NCBI GenBank assembly: GCA_902799665.1
Contig: CADCBK010000019.1
Span: 1-64,000, forward strand
DNA length: 64,000 nucleotides
Reading direction: 5' to 3'
Origin: an uncultured Spirochaetaceae bacterium
GTDB lineage: Bacteria > Spirochaetota > Spirochaetia > Treponematales > Treponemataceae
Both the position numbers and the translations under genes were made by a program. This document shows, piece by piece, positions 43,612-52,928 of the stretch. Under the pieces are notes generated by a model. It did not search any database. It saw only the letters and a list, made by a program, of their open reading frames with translations, and was not told where the DNA came from. The number at the start of each line of letters is the position of its first letter. Position 1 is the stretch's first letter.

Positions 43612-44309
43612 TTAGTGCCTCCCCTGCTTCGCGCTTTCTTGGCTCTTTCCTGCGACAGAATGGAATCAAGCAAGGCGGAAATTTTTTCTATGGCGACGGC
43701 TAAAATCCAATAAATCAAAGTGAGAGCCGCGTAAATTTCCAAAACGTATTTGCTGAACGTTGTGTTGTTCAACAAGTTGGCTTTTCCAAAAACGTCGACC
43801 AAGCCGATTGTAAAGGCAAGGCTTCCGTCTTTTAAAAGGCCGATGATTATCGTAGATAAATTTGGCAGGGCAAAGTAAAAGGCTTGCGGAAGCATTATCC
43901 GCCTTATGATTTGCAAGTTCGTCATGCCGACGCTTTCTCCGGCCTCGTATTGCCCATGGGGAACGGATTGATAGGCGCCGCGCATGATTTCCGAAATCGA
44001 CGCTGAACAAAGAAGCGTGAGCGTTACGCAGACATAGAACATTCTGTTTTGCGGATTCACATGGACAAGATTCGGAAGGCCGTAGTAAACCAAAAACAAA
44101 AGCACTACCGGCGGCACTGACCTGAATGTCGCCGTGTAGGCCACGCCAAAAGTTTTGAGCGGCCGGTTTTTTCCCAGCTTGAACGCCGTCAAAAGCGCTC
44201 CCCAAAGCAAGCTTATGCCAAGGGCGACGGCCACATAGACAAAAGTTGTTTTTAGATAAGGGAGAAGCTTTGGAATGTAAAAAAAGAACCGCTCTATGTT
44301 AAAATGCAT
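43608..44309 (-). CDS. Amino-acid ABC transporter permease 1
   Basis: This 233-residue permease of the same family has FRSVPPVVLLFLVYYGLPNL near residue 65 and the coupling loop YEAGESVGMTNLQIIRRIMLPQA near residue 121 (split by the helix). It has about five membrane segments and a basic cytoplasmic tail. It starts 2 bases after the NifK-like stop, so reductase and transporter are translated from one mRNA. Confidence 0.9.
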   Translation of the reverse strand: MHFNIERFFFYIPKLLPYLKTTFVYVAVALGISLLWGALLTAFKLGKNRPLKTFGVAYTATFRSVPPVVLLFLVYYGLPNLVHVNPQNRMFYVCVTLTLLCSASISEIMRGAYQSVPHGQYEAGESVGMTNLQIIRRIMLPQAFYFALPNLSTIIIGLLKDGSLAFTIGLVDVFGKANLLNNTTFSKYVLEIYAALTLIYWILAVAIEKISALLDSILSQERAKKARSRGGTK

Positions 44310-44311
44310 CT

Positions 44312-45676
44312 TTAGTTACCGCTATTGTTTTGCGCCGACCTAGCCTGCTTGAAGGTGTTGGCGTAAATTTTTTCCAATAAATAAAGGCCGCCCGAATATC
44401 CCGCGTACGAGCCGTTTGTCACAACCTCGGTGATTACCGGCATGCTAAGGCTTGCAAAGAATTCATTCTTCTTTCTGGCCAACTGGTTTTCCCAGTAGGA
44501 GCCAAGAATCAAGGCCTTTTTGGAGTCTCCGATTTTTTGGTCGATGTCCTTTACAATCAATTCGCCGTCGGCTTGGAACCTTAGGGCGTTTTCATATTCA
44601 GGGAGAACCGCTTTAAACGCTTCCTTGATTTTTTCTTCCGCCGCTTTTGGCGGATCGTCGTCAAGGTAAACGCCTTTTGGAATGTAGCCAAGTTCGTTGG
44701 CCAAAAAGTCCGCCACGCCAAGCGAATAGAAGCCGTCGCCTGCGACGTAAAGTTCATAGGGAACCGCTCCCTTGTATTCCGCGATAAAATCCGCGAAAGA
44801 AACCAAGTAGTTGTAAAAGCGCTCCTCTTCTTTTTTTATGACGCTTTCCGTAATAGCGGAATCCAAGCCAAGGCCTTGGGCGACGGCTCTAAGAAAGGCC
44901 GACGTCGCCTTGGCGCCAACGGGCAAGTAAGGAAATTGTATGTAGGGCGTTTTATACTTTGACTTAAGGTGGTCAACGATTTTCTTTCCGCACCAAGGGC
45001 CTACAAGAATGTTGGCCTCGGCGTTTGGAATATTCTTCCACTCGGAGACGCCGGCGCTTGAATAGCCAAAAAGGATGTTGACTTTAAGGCCAAGCTTTTC
45101 CAAGAGCGCCTTTATTTGCTCCAAGTCGCCGCGCCAAAAACTGTCTTGGTATGGAACGGAAGCGAAGACGTTCACAAGGCCTTTTTGAACTTGCGGCGCC
45201 TCCTCTTGGTAAAAACCGTCAACATATTGGTCGATGATTCCGTTTACCACGACTTCGTGGCCAAAGTAAGAGTTTCCTCTAAAGCCCGCGCAGTCGACTC
45301 CGACTACAGGCTTTCCTTGCTCGGCGAAAGTTCCCGCGACTTCGCCGGCGTTGTCGCCGATGATGCCGGCCGTGCAGCCTGACATCGCCACGTAAAGGTC
45401 GCCTTTGATTACTTTAAGCGTTCCCTCGATGAGCGCGGACAGTTTTTTTTCGCCGCCAAAGACAACTTCCTTTTCGCTGGAATTTGTGCAAGAAACGTGA
45501 ATGCCGCCGGCGTAGCCTTCGCCTTGAAAGCCCGACTGGGTGGCGGCGAAAATGTATTGCTTTGACGAGCAGCCCGGCCCCGCGTGAATGATAGGAACGC
45601 CGCCCGGAATCGCCAAAACCGTTTGCTGCGCGGCAAGAGCGCAAGAAAATCTTGGTTGTGAAATCAATGTGCTCAT
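44312..45676 (-). CDS. Nitrogenase-like component 1 subunit, NifK-type
   Basis: This 454-residue member of the nitrogenase component 1 superfamily has P-cluster-type Cys positions FSCALAAQQ (N-terminus), IIHAGPGCSSKQY near residue 29 and MSGCTAGIIGDNAGEVAG near residue 99. These match the three Cys contacts of component 1 beta subunits. The N-terminal extension of NifK is absent. It should pair with the NifD-like subunit as an alpha2beta2 enzyme reduced by the NifH-like protein. ATG 45676 overlaps the NifD-like stop (ATGA). The longer frame to 45775 is inside the neighbour and was rejected. Protochlorophyllide-type (BchB) reduction is unlikely because NifB and NifX homologues accompany it. 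Confidence 0.85.
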   Translation of the reverse strand: MSTLISQPRFSCALAAQQTVLAIPGGVPIIHAGPGCSSKQYIFAATQSGFQGEGYAGGIHVSCTNSSEKEVVFGGEKKLSALIEGTLKVIKGDLYVAMSGCTAGIIGDNAGEVAGTFAEQGKPVVGVDCAGFRGNSYFGHEVVVNGIIDQYVDGFYQEEAPQVQKGLVNVFASVPYQDSFWRGDLEQIKALLEKLGLKVNILFGYSSAGVSEWKNIPNAEANILVGPWCGKKIVDHLKSKYKTPYIQFPYLPVGAKATSAFLRAVAQGLGLDSAITESVIKKEEERFYNYLVSFADFIAEYKGAVPYELYVAGDGFYSLGVADFLANELGYIPKGVYLDDDPPKAAEEKIKEAFKAVLPEYENALRFQADGELIVKDIDQKIGDSKKALILGSYWENQLARKKNEFFASLSMPVITEVVTNGSYAGYSGGLYLLEKIYANTFKQARSAQNNSGN

Positions 45677-47118
45677 AGCGCGTCTCCTTCTTGGTTCATC
45701 CACCAATCCGTGTAGGGGAACGACGAATGTTCCTGAATGTTTTTGTTGAATTTTCGTGTGATGTAGTTTTCCCAAAGGCGCTCGCCCAAGCGGAGCAGGC
45801 CGTCGTAGCCTACGCTAAGGTTTGCGTCGCCTTCAAAGGTGGAGGGAATGCCCAGCTTGTAGCCCAAGATAGTCAAGCCTTCGTGGCGGGTGATAAGGAA
45901 ATCCGGCTTTAGCCTTTTGATTTCTTTTAGGATTAAGTAGGGCTGCTTTGCGCAAACGGTGAAGCTTTTTATGTCGCCTACGGATTCGATTAAAGTTCCA
46001 AGCGTGTCGACGCTTTCGCTGTCGGACTTTTGGTCGTGGTGAAGCGCGTTGATTCCGATTACTGTAAGGCCAAGGTCCGTCAGCGCGTTGGCCAAGTTGT
46101 GGGTAAAGGCGTCTCCGGCGATGACATAAATTGTCTTTCCCTTAAAGCGCTCCCTGTATTCGTTGAGCGGGCCTTCTATTCTTTTATGCTCTTCTTCTAT
46201 CACTTTTTCGACGACGCCGCTTTTGTCGGTAAGACGGGCCACTTCCCTAAGCCAGGCGTCGGTCCATTTGATTCCGTAAGGCGGAACTGCTTTTACTTCG
46301 GGAACGCCAAAATGTTCCGAGAAAGCCGTTATGACATAAGTTGAAAGGGTTTCGCACATTGTGGCCGAGCAAGCGGCCTCGCTGATTTTTTCCAATTGCG
46401 GAACGCTGTTCATCGGAACGACGTATTGCGTTTTCAATCCAAGCTTTGCCAAAAGCGGGGTGAACACGTCGCTTCCCTGAAAGTTGTAGACGTTGACAAC
46501 GTCCTTCTTGCACTCCTTGGCCGGCTTTACGATATGCTTTGCAATGGCGTGAAAAGCCGCGTCAAAGCCGGTCGACCAAATCTTAGACTTGAATCCTTCG
46601 CAGGAAACAGGAATGACCGGTATTCCCAGCTCGTCGGCGGCTTCTGTCGCGGCGCTTTCAACGTCGTCTCCAACAATTCCGGAAGCGCAAGAAGTGGTGA
46701 TGAAAATCGCGCTCGGATTGGCCCGCTTGTGAACTTCAAAGCAAGCCTTTTTTAGTTTTTCGACGCCGCCATAAATTGTGTCGCGTTCCTGGATATTGGT
46801 GCAAATAGTCTCGCACTTAAAGTCAGGAAGCTTGCGGTCCCTCGCGCAAGCGTGGCCGCCGTTGTCCCTGACCGCCTGGATTGAATAACAGCCAATCGGA
46901 GAATGGCATACCACCGCCGCGTCCTGGATAAAAGTCAAAAGCGTGTTGGCGCAAAATTCCTGGCAGTCGCTGCACTGGCCGTAACAGGAAGGCGTCGTTT
47001 TAAGGCTTGAAGTTTTTGATTTTTCGTGAAGTTCGCTCGCGGAACCCTTGAACGTAGTTATAGAGTTTAATCTTCGTTCGCGAATTTCGGGCGAAGCGGA
47101 TGATATGTTTACTGCCAT
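45673..47118 (-). CDS. Nitrogenase-like component 1 subunit, NifD-type
   Basis: This 481-residue subunit aligns to NifD. Cys-rich CYGQCSDCQEFC lies near residue 45, VVCHSPIGC near residue 69, TNIQERDTIYGGVEKLKK near residue 107 and SCASGIVGDDVES near residue 143, covering the P-cluster ligands. The Cys that binds the cofactor in NifD (Cys275) is matched by ATMCETLSTYV near residue 264. The cofactor His (His442 of NifD) is not: that place reads PSTFEGDANLSVGYDG. It therefore probably carries an 8Fe-type cluster and a NifB-derived or simpler cofactor for a substrate other than N2. It has a good ribosome site (taggag), and a hairpin separates it from the SBP gene. Confidence 0.85.
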   Translation of the reverse strand: MAVNISSASPEIRERRLNSITTFKGSASELHEKSKTSSLKTTPSCYGQCSDCQEFCANTLLTFIQDAAVVCHSPIGCYSIQAVRDNGGHACARDRKLPDFKCETICTNIQERDTIYGGVEKLKKACFEVHKRANPSAIFITTSCASGIVGDDVESAATEAADELGIPVIPVSCEGFKSKIWSTGFDAAFHAIAKHIVKPAKECKKDVVNVYNFQGSDVFTPLLAKLGLKTQYVVPMNSVPQLEKISEAACSATMCETLSTYVITAFSEHFGVPEVKAVPPYGIKWTDAWLREVARLTDKSGVVEKVIEEEHKRIEGPLNEYRERFKGKTIYVIAGDAFTHNLANALTDLGLTVIGINALHHDQKSDSESVDTLGTLIESVGDIKSFTVCAKQPYLILKEIKRLKPDFLITRHEGLTILGYKLGIPSTFEGDANLSVGYDGLLRLGERLWENYITRKFNKNIQEHSSFPYTDWWMNQEGDAL

Positions 47119-47143
47119 AAAGTCTCCTATAATAGTGGTCGCC

Positions 47144-47165
47144 GGCCTCCCTTGCCGGGGAGACC
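47144..47165 (-). other. Intercistronic hairpin between the SBP and NifD-like genes
   Basis: GGCCTCCC (47144-47151) and GGGAGACC (47158-47165) form an 8-bp stem with one G-T pair on the transcribed strand. There is no T tract. Such hairpins often protect the upstream SBP mRNA from 3' decay and give it higher abundance than the rest of the operon. Confidence 0.5.
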
Positions 47166-47189
47166 GACTTCTTTTTTAAATAATTATTT

Positions 47190-48050
47190 TTAGTTTGCGT
47201 AATCTACGTATTCTCCGGAATAGGCGTCGTAACCGTAGACCCTGCGCGAAATCTCGGAAGCGATTCCCTCTTCCTTAATCTGCTTAAGAACCTCAACGTA
47301 GCGGTCAAGGAATTTCTTGTCGGCTCCTTTCTTGAAGAGCGTGTAGGCTCCGACGTTCTGTGTGGGCACCCAAGTAACTTGGTCAACGAACTCGTGGTAG
47401 GCTCCGTCTTCCGCGACAAAGTTTGTCTGGAAGTCGGTTTTCTGCGCGACAGTTGCGCCGTAGCGGCCGATGCCTACATAGTTTTGCGTGCTTGACCATG
47501 TCTGCTCGGAAGTTGTTTCAAAAATCAATTTGTTGTCGGGATTCTGCTCGTTGTAAACTTCAAGAATGTATGTCGAGCCGTAGCCGGAATTTTGCGGCGC
47601 CACTTTAAGGCCGTCCTTTTGTTTTTTGGCAAGGTCGTACAAAGAAGAAACGCCGTCGGCGAATTCTTTGCGGATCAACATTCCCGTCCAAGTAAAATCA
47701 AGCGGCTCTCGGGGAATATCAAACTTTTCGATGCGCTCGCGCGAAAGGAAAAAGTCGCCTACAGAGCCGTCGTAGTTTCCTGTCTGCAAGCCCACGCGAA
47801 GGTCGTCCTGGCTTGTAGGGATAAACTCGATGTCGTATTCGGGAAGGCGCTTGGCAATCTCGCGCCAAACTTCAACTTCTTCGCCCGCTAGATTGTCGTT
47901 TTCGTCAACGTAACTGCAAATGCCTTCGTCTTGCGCGAACGCGATTTTAATCTTTTGTTTGCCCTTATTGTCCGCGCCTTTTTTTGCGCAAGAAAAAAGT
48001 CCAAAGGCGACCAAGGCCGTCGCCGTGATTTTTAACAAAATTTTTTTCAT
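47190..48050 (-). CDS. Amino-acid/cystine-type ABC substrate-binding lipoprotein
   Basis: This 286-residue SBP_bac_3-type protein has a signal peptide ending in lipobox LFSC (Cys 21) and a Lys-rich spacer. The periplasmic-binding fold has IAFAQDEGICSYVDEN near residue 36, GEEVEVWREIAKRLPEY near residue 56 and DGSVGDFFLSRERIEKFDI near residue 94. It should deliver a polar amino-acid-like ligand to the permeases encoded downstream. Placing the SBP gene inside the nif-like gene run, rather than beside its permeases, strongly links import with the reductase. The ligand is unknown; a sulfur-containing amino acid is proposed. Confidence 0.85.
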   Translation of the reverse strand: MKKILLKITATALVAFGLFSCAKKGADNKGKQKIKIAFAQDEGICSYVDENDNLAGEEVEVWREIAKRLPEYDIEFIPTSQDDLRVGLQTGNYDGSVGDFFLSRERIEKFDIPREPLDFTWTGMLIRKEFADGVSSLYDLAKKQKDGLKVAPQNSGYGSTYILEVYNEQNPDNKLIFETTSEQTWSSTQNYVGIGRYGATVAQKTDFQTNFVAEDGAYHEFVDQVTWVPTQNVGAYTLFKKGADKKFLDRYVEVLKQIKEEGIASEISRRVYGYDAYSGEYVDYAN

Positions 48051-48059
48051 AATTGCTCC

Positions 48060-48434
48060 TTAGTTTTTATTCAATCCAATGTGATTGTCCACTTTGTAAA
48101 AATATTCGGCGACTGCGTTCAACGCTTTTTCCACCGAACATTCCAACTCGTCAAAAACGGAAATTCCCAATTTGGAAAATTCCTTTTGAACCTTAAATCC
48201 AATCCGCGCCGCCACGACAGCCCTGCAATCCTTTAAAAGCTCAACCCTCGCTCCCGCTTGCGCGCAGCATCCTTCATTTTCCGCGCCTCCTTTATCCGAT
48301 GGAACGTAATCGCGCTTTTGGGCAAAGTGCCATTCAATTCCGTCGGCTTCGTAAACCAAGTAACTCTCCGCCTGGCCAAAATGCAAGTCGATTTTGCTTC
48401 CATCGCTTGTAGCGACCGCAATCAAGTACGCCAT
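48060..48434 (-). CDS. NifX/NafY-type dinitrogenase cofactor-binding protein
   Basis: This 124-residue protein matches the dinitrogenase Fe-Mo cofactor biosynthesis family. It begins AYLIAVATSDGSKIDLHFGQAESYLVYE and has the expected Cys-containing GGAENEGCCAQAGARVELLKDCRAVVAARIG region near residue 50 (cited here only by position). Members carry NifB-co or FeMo-co or act in radical-SAM cofactor delivery. The start is ATG 48434 with aaggaagg upstream; the longer frame overlaps the NifH-like gene. The stop-to-start gap from the NifH-like gene is 10 bases. Confidence 0.8.
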   Translation of the reverse strand: MAYLIAVATSDGSKIDLHFGQAESYLVYEADGIEWHFAQKRDYVPSDKGGAENEGCCAQAGARVELLKDCRAVVAARIGFKVQKEFSKLGISVFDELECSVEKALNAVAEYFYKVDNHIGLNKN

Positions 48435-48444
48435 CTGGCCTTCC

Positions 48445-49296
<852 letters not shown>

Positions 49297-49324
49297 TTAT
49301 TTCCTCCTATCGTTCGGCCTTAAA

Positions 49325-50206
49325 TCAGCCGTGCGAAAAATTTTCCTTAAAGGCCGCGCTTTTTTTGAAGAGCGCGTACACTTGCCGCGAAACTTCCGTT
49401 TTTCCCGGAACGCCAATCGCGTCCGCGCGGCAATGGTTGCAATGCAAAAAAAGCTCGATGTAAGGAGCCGCGGCCTTGCGCGCGTCGTCCAACTCTAGGC
49501 AGGTCGGCGGCTCTTGGTCCTTAAGCTTGGCGCAGGGAATGAGCGGAATTATGTTGTATGTTTCCGCTCCCGCCTCGGCGACGGCAAGGGCGATGTCCGC
49601 TATGTGGCTTCCGTTTATTTTTGGAACCAAGACCGTGTTGACCTTTACCGTTATCCCCGCGTCCGCGATTTTTTTAATTCCTTCAAGCTGGTTCTTTATA
49701 AGAATCTTCGCTCCATCCTCTCCCTCAATTTTTTTTCCATGCCAGATGATGTAGTCGTTTAGCTTAGCTTCAATTTTTGGATCGACCGCGTTGACCGTCA
49801 CCGTTAGGCTGTCGATTCCCGCGTCGATTATTTCTTGCGCCCGTTCGGAAAGCAAAAGGCCGTTTGTGCTCATGCACTTGATAAGGCCGGGAAATTCTTT
49901 CTTTATTAGGCGGAACGTTTTTAGCGCGTTGTCGCTGGCCAAACTGTCTCCCGGGCCCGCGATGCCCGCGACGCGGATTTCGGGGCTTATTTCCAAAGTT
50001 TTTTTAAGGAGGGGAATTGTTTCCTCCGGCTTTAGAACCGTTCCAGTCACTCCGGGCCTGTTTTCAGTTTGGTTAAGGCTTCTTTCGCAAAAGCGGCAGG
50101 CGATGTTGCAGCCAGGGCAAACGGGAAGATGAACGCGGCCTGTTTGAGCGCTATGCCGGCCAAAGCAGGGATGGTTTTCCTCAAGTTCAGAAAATGAAAC
50201 TGCCAT
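49325..50206 (-). CDS. NifB-like radical SAM cofactor maturase
   Basis: This 293-residue radical SAM protein has the NifB hallmarks. HPCFG lies near residue 12, with a Cys used as an extra cluster ligand. The radical SAM motif CNIACRFC (residues 33-40) follows CPG, and ENRPGVTGTVL follows it. VAGIAGPGDSLA near residue 79 and STNGLLLSE near residue 112 are also typical. NifB fuses two 4Fe-4S units into the 8Fe NifB-co core with a central carbide. It lacks the C-terminal NifX-like domain of many NifBs, which is supplied separately at 48060. The start at 50206 follows aaaggagg. A palindrome at 50233-50255 lies just upstream, marking a second transcription start. Confidence 0.88.
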   Translation of the reverse strand: MAVSFSELEENHPCFGRHSAQTGRVHLPVCPGCNIACRFCERSLNQTENRPGVTGTVLKPEETIPLLKKTLEISPEIRVAGIAGPGDSLASDNALKTFRLIKKEFPGLIKCMSTNGLLLSERAQEIIDAGIDSLTVTVNAVDPKIEAKLNDYIIWHGKKIEGEDGAKILIKNQLEGIKKIADAGITVKVNTVLVPKINGSHIADIALAVAEAGAETYNIIPLIPCAKLKDQEPPTCLELDDARKAAAPYIELFLHCNHCRADAIGVPGKTEVSRQVYALFKKSAAFKENFSHG

Positions 50207-50232
50207 GTTCTTCCTCCTTTATAAAAGATATC

Positions 50233-50255
50233 AAACCTATCTGAAAACTAGGTTT
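50233..50255. promoter_or_regulatory. Candidate operator upstream of the NifB-like gene
   Basis: AAACCTA (50233-50239) and TAGGTTT (50249-50255) form a 7-bp inverted repeat with a 9-base spacer. On the minus strand the core reads ACCTAGTTTTCAGATAGGT, 16/19 identical to the site at 51333-51351. It lies 27 bases before the start codon. Confidence 0.6.
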
Positions 50256-50284
50256 TTACTGCAAAAAAACGCCTTATCTAGGCA

Positions 50285-50352
50285 AGCCCAAAAAGCCGCG
50301 CTTCTTGGGCTTGTAAAGCCTTTTGGGCTGGGAACGCCCGTTTTAGGGGCGT
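50285..50352. other. Hairpins downstream of cysK, including dispersed repeat
   Basis: CAAGCCCAA and TTGGGCTTG form one stem at about 50283-50312, which is a match to the dispersed GCAAGCCCAAAA repeat. GGAACGCCC (about 50331-50339) and GGGCGTTCC (about 50347-50355) form a perfect second stem. Either could partly terminate cysK transcription before the NifB-like gene. Confidence 0.5.
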
Positions 50353-50367
50353 TCCTTCCGTTCCGCC

Positions 50368-51306
50368 TTAATTTCCGCTAAAAAGCGAAGTTGAAAGGTA
50401 CCTGTCGCCAGAATCCGGCAAAAGGACTACGATTGTCTTTCCCTTGTTTTCGGGGCGGTTGGCCAAAATCGTCGCGGCCTTAAGCGCGGCTCCGCTAGAA
50501 ATGCCGACCAAGATTCCTTCGCTTTGCGCAAAGGCGCGTCCTTCGGCAAAGGCGTCGTCGTTTTCTATCGGAATGATTTCGTCGTAAACCTTTGTGTTAA
50601 GGACGGAGGGAACGAATCCCGCGCCGATTCCCTGGATTTTGTGGACGCCTGCCGTTCCTTTTGAAAGAACGGGGCTTGTGGCGGGTTCTACGGCCACGAC
50701 TTTTATGTTGGGATTTTTTTCTTTAAGGTATTCGCCAACGCCTGTCAAGGTTCCGCCCGTTCCTACGCCAGCGACGAAGAAGTCGATTTTTCCGTCTGTC
50801 TGCTCCCAAATTTCGGGGCCGGTGGTCTTTTTGTGGGCCGCGGGGTTGGCCGGGTTGTCAAACTGGCTTGGAATGATTGAGCCTGGCGTGGCCTCGTGAA
50901 GCTCGTTGGCCTTGGCGATGGCTCCCTTCATTCCCTTGGCGCCTTCGGTCAGAACGATTTCGGCGCCGTAAGCCTTGAGCAAATTGCGGCGCTCGACGCT
51001 CATCGTGTCGGGCAAGGTCAAAATGGCGTGGTAGCCCTTTGCGGCGGCCACGGCGGCCAAGCCGATTCCTGTGTTTCCGGATGTGGGTTCGATGATTGTG
51101 GCGCCGGGCTTAAGGAGGCCCTTGGCCTCCGCGTCCTCGATCATCGCGAGGGCGATTCTGTCTTTTACGCTTCCGGCCGGGTTCAAGTACTCAAGCTTGG
51201 CAAGGATAGTGGCGTTAGCGACTCCCGCCTTTTTTGCGTATCCGTTAAGCTGCAAGAGTGGAGTTTTTCCAATCAGTTCCAACGCGCTCTGTTTAATGTC
51301 TGCCAT
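50368..51306 (-). CDS. cysK: Cysteine synthase (O-acetylserine sulfhydrylase)
   Basis: This 312-residue fold type II PLP enzyme has the PLP Lys in [16 protein letters not shown] near residue 46 and the substrate loop [20 protein letters not shown] near residue 75. The phosphate loop is [17 protein letters not shown] near residue 182 and [12 protein letters not shown] lies near residue 270. It makes cysteine from O-acetylserine and sulfide. It is the first gene of the minus-strand cluster, with its own promoter and a palindromic operator just after the transcription start, so it is probably sulfur-regulated together with the nitrogenase-like genes. Confidence 0.95.
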   Translation of the reverse strand: MADIKQSALELIGKTPLLQLNGYAKKAGVANATILAKLEYLNPAGSVKDRIALAMIEDAEAKGLLKPGATIIEPTSGNTGIGLAAVAAAKGYHAILTLPDTMSVERRNLLKAYGAEIVLTEGAKGMKGAIAKANELHEATPGSIIPSQFDNPANPAAHKKTTGPEIWEQTDGKIDFFVAGVGTGGTLTGVGEYLKEKNPNIKVVAVEPATSPVLSKGTAGVHKIQGIGAGFVPSVLNTKVYDEIIPIENDDAFAEGRAFAQSEGILVGISSGAALKAATILANRPENKGKTIVVLLPDSGDRYLSTSLFSGN

Positions 51307-51332
51307 AAAAGCCCCCTTGTTTGTTTTATATT

Positions 51333-51351
51333 ACCTAGTTTTCCGCTAGGT
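51333..51351. promoter_or_regulatory. Candidate operator upstream of cysK
   Basis: ACCTAG (51333-51338), seven bases and CTAGGT (51346-51351). It is nearly identical to the site before the NifB-like gene. It begins about 8 bases downstream of the predicted cysK transcription start, a position suited to repression. Confidence 0.65.
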
Positions 51352-51365
51352 TTTCTGATAAATCA

Positions 51366-51395
51366 AATATACCGCGCTCCTAACGTTTTTGTCAA
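51366..51395 (-). promoter_or_regulatory. Promoter of cysK
   Basis: On the minus strand TTGACA (51395-51390), an 18-base spacer and TATATT (51371-51366). The predicted transcription start is near 51359. Confidence 0.65.
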
Positions 51396-51446
51396 GCGCC
51401 TTTTTAAAAATTTTTTTCCCTTGACAATAAAGAAAAAAAGTGAAAA

Positions 51447-52835
51447 ATGAAAATGATGGAAAATTTATCGGAAAGCGCCAAGCAGATTCGCGACGTAATA
51501 AACTACATAAAGATTTTCAAGGACGCCTTGGCGGTCATACACATCGACGACCAAATAATCGACTCGGGCCTTTTGCCCAGCTTGATTCACGACATAGCGC
51601 TGATTCACCAAGCCGGCCTAAAAGTCATCGTGGCCCCGGGCGCCCGCAAGCAAATCAGCGAAATTTTGGACGGAGCCAAAATCGAATGGAAAATCCAAAA
51701 CGGCTCGCGCGTCGCGCCCGAATCCGCCATGCCGCTTATCAAGACCGCGGCCTTTGACGTGGCCAACACAATCATGAACCACTTGGCCGGCGAAAACCGA
51801 ACCGCTGTCATCGGCAACTGGGTCAAGGCCCGCGCCAAGGGAGTTCTTGACGGAACGGATTACGGCACCGCAGGCGAAATCGACAAGCTTAAAATCGACG
51901 TCATAAAGCAAACTTTGGACGACGGCTTCATTCCGATTTTTCCCTGCATCGGCTGGAACGATTTGGGAAAGCCCTACAATATTTCCAGCGCGGAGTTGGC
52001 CCAGCAAATCGCTTGCGGCCTAAAGGCGCAAAAACTTTTTTACATTCTGCCCGACCCAAAAATTTCCAAGCAGGATTTTTCGCTTCCTGACAGCGTTCAC
52101 CTTAGCGACGACGGAAACATTCCGGCGATGAATCTTGCGGAGGCGGAAGAGATGCTGCGCATGAACGGCGCCGATTGCGGCGGAACGGCGGCAAGCCCAA
52201 AAAGCGCGGCCCCCAAAAACGAACACCGCGCGCAAATACTTTCGCTCTTGCGCTTGGCAAAGGACGCTTGCAAAAAAGGCGTGGCCCGCGTTCACATTCT
52301 AAACGGAAAGGTTGACGGAATTTTGCCCTGCGAAATTTTCAGCGGCATCGGAAGCGGAACGATGGTCTACAACAACGGCTACGGCGACTTGCGCGCGATG
52401 CAGTCGCAGGACATACCGAGCGTTTTGTCTTTGATGAACCCTTTTGTGCAAAAAGGAATTTTGTTGGAGCGCACGGCCAAGCAATTAAAGGCCGACTTGG
52501 ACAACTATATTGTTTACAACGTTGACGAAGGAATACACGCCTGCGCCGCGCTCAAAGTTTACCAAGAGCCGGGCGCTCCGACCCAAGCGGAGATTTGCGC
52601 TGTCGCGGTAGATCCCGCTTACGGAAATATGGGCGTCGGCCCCAAGATTGTAAATTACTTATTGGACAAGGCCCGCGCTCAAAAAATAAAATCGGTTTTT
52701 GTTATGACAACTCAAACCGCCGACTTTTTTGAAAAGCTGGGATTCGCGCCCGACTCAATCGACTCGATTCCCGCAGAGCGCAAAAAGCTTTGGAACCCCG
52801 AGCGCGGCTCCAAGGTTTACCGAATCTCCTTGTAG
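51447..52835 (+). CDS. argA: N-acetylglutamate synthase, ArgA-type (amino acid kinase-like + GNAT)
   Basis: This 462-residue protein has an N-terminal amino-acid-kinase-like domain (about residues 20-235, LIHDIALIHQAGLKVIVAPGARKQI) and a C-terminal GNAT domain (about 315-462, AVDPAYGNMGVGPKIVNYLLDKA as the acetyl-CoA loop). It transfers acetyl to glutamate, the first step of arginine synthesis. The linker near residues 243-263 (GTAASPKSAAPKNE) is encoded by a match to the dispersed GGCAAGCCCAAAAAGCGCGG repeat at about 52187. It diverges from cysK. The start could be ATG 51447, 51453 or 51456. Confidence 0.85.
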   Translation: MKMMENLSESAKQIRDVINYIKIFKDALAVIHIDDQIIDSGLLPSLIHDIALIHQAGLKVIVAPGARKQISEILDGAKIEWKIQNGSRVAPESAMPLIKTAAFDVANTIMNHLAGENRTAVIGNWVKARAKGVLDGTDYGTAGEIDKLKIDVIKQTLDDGFIPIFPCIGWNDLGKPYNISSAELAQQIACGLKAQKLFYILPDPKISKQDFSLPDSVHLSDDGNIPAMNLAEAEEMLRMNGADCGGTAASPKSAAPKNEHRAQILSLLRLAKDACKKGVARVHILNGKVDGILPCEIFSGIGSGTMVYNNGYGDLRAMQSQDIPSVLSLMNPFVQKGILLERTAKQLKADLDNYIVYNVDEGIHACAALKVYQEPGAPTQAEICAVAVDPAYGNMGVGPKIVNYLLDKARAQKIKSVFVMTTQTADFFEKLGFAPDSIDSIPAERKKLWNPERGSKVYRISL

Positions 52836-52867
52836 TACACTTCCTTAAAACAATCGCAAGCCAAAAA

Positions 52868-52899
52868 AAACGCCCCGCCTTTCGGCGGGGCGTTTTAAT
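52868..52899. terminator. Bidirectional terminator between argA and the secreted protein gene
   Basis: AACGCCCCGCC and GGCGGGGCGTT form an 11-bp stem with a TTTC loop. There is an A-run on one side and T on the other, so it suits both converging genes. Confidence 0.85.
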
Positions 52900-52928
52900 C
52901 TTGCTAACTATTATGTTAGCAACCGTTC

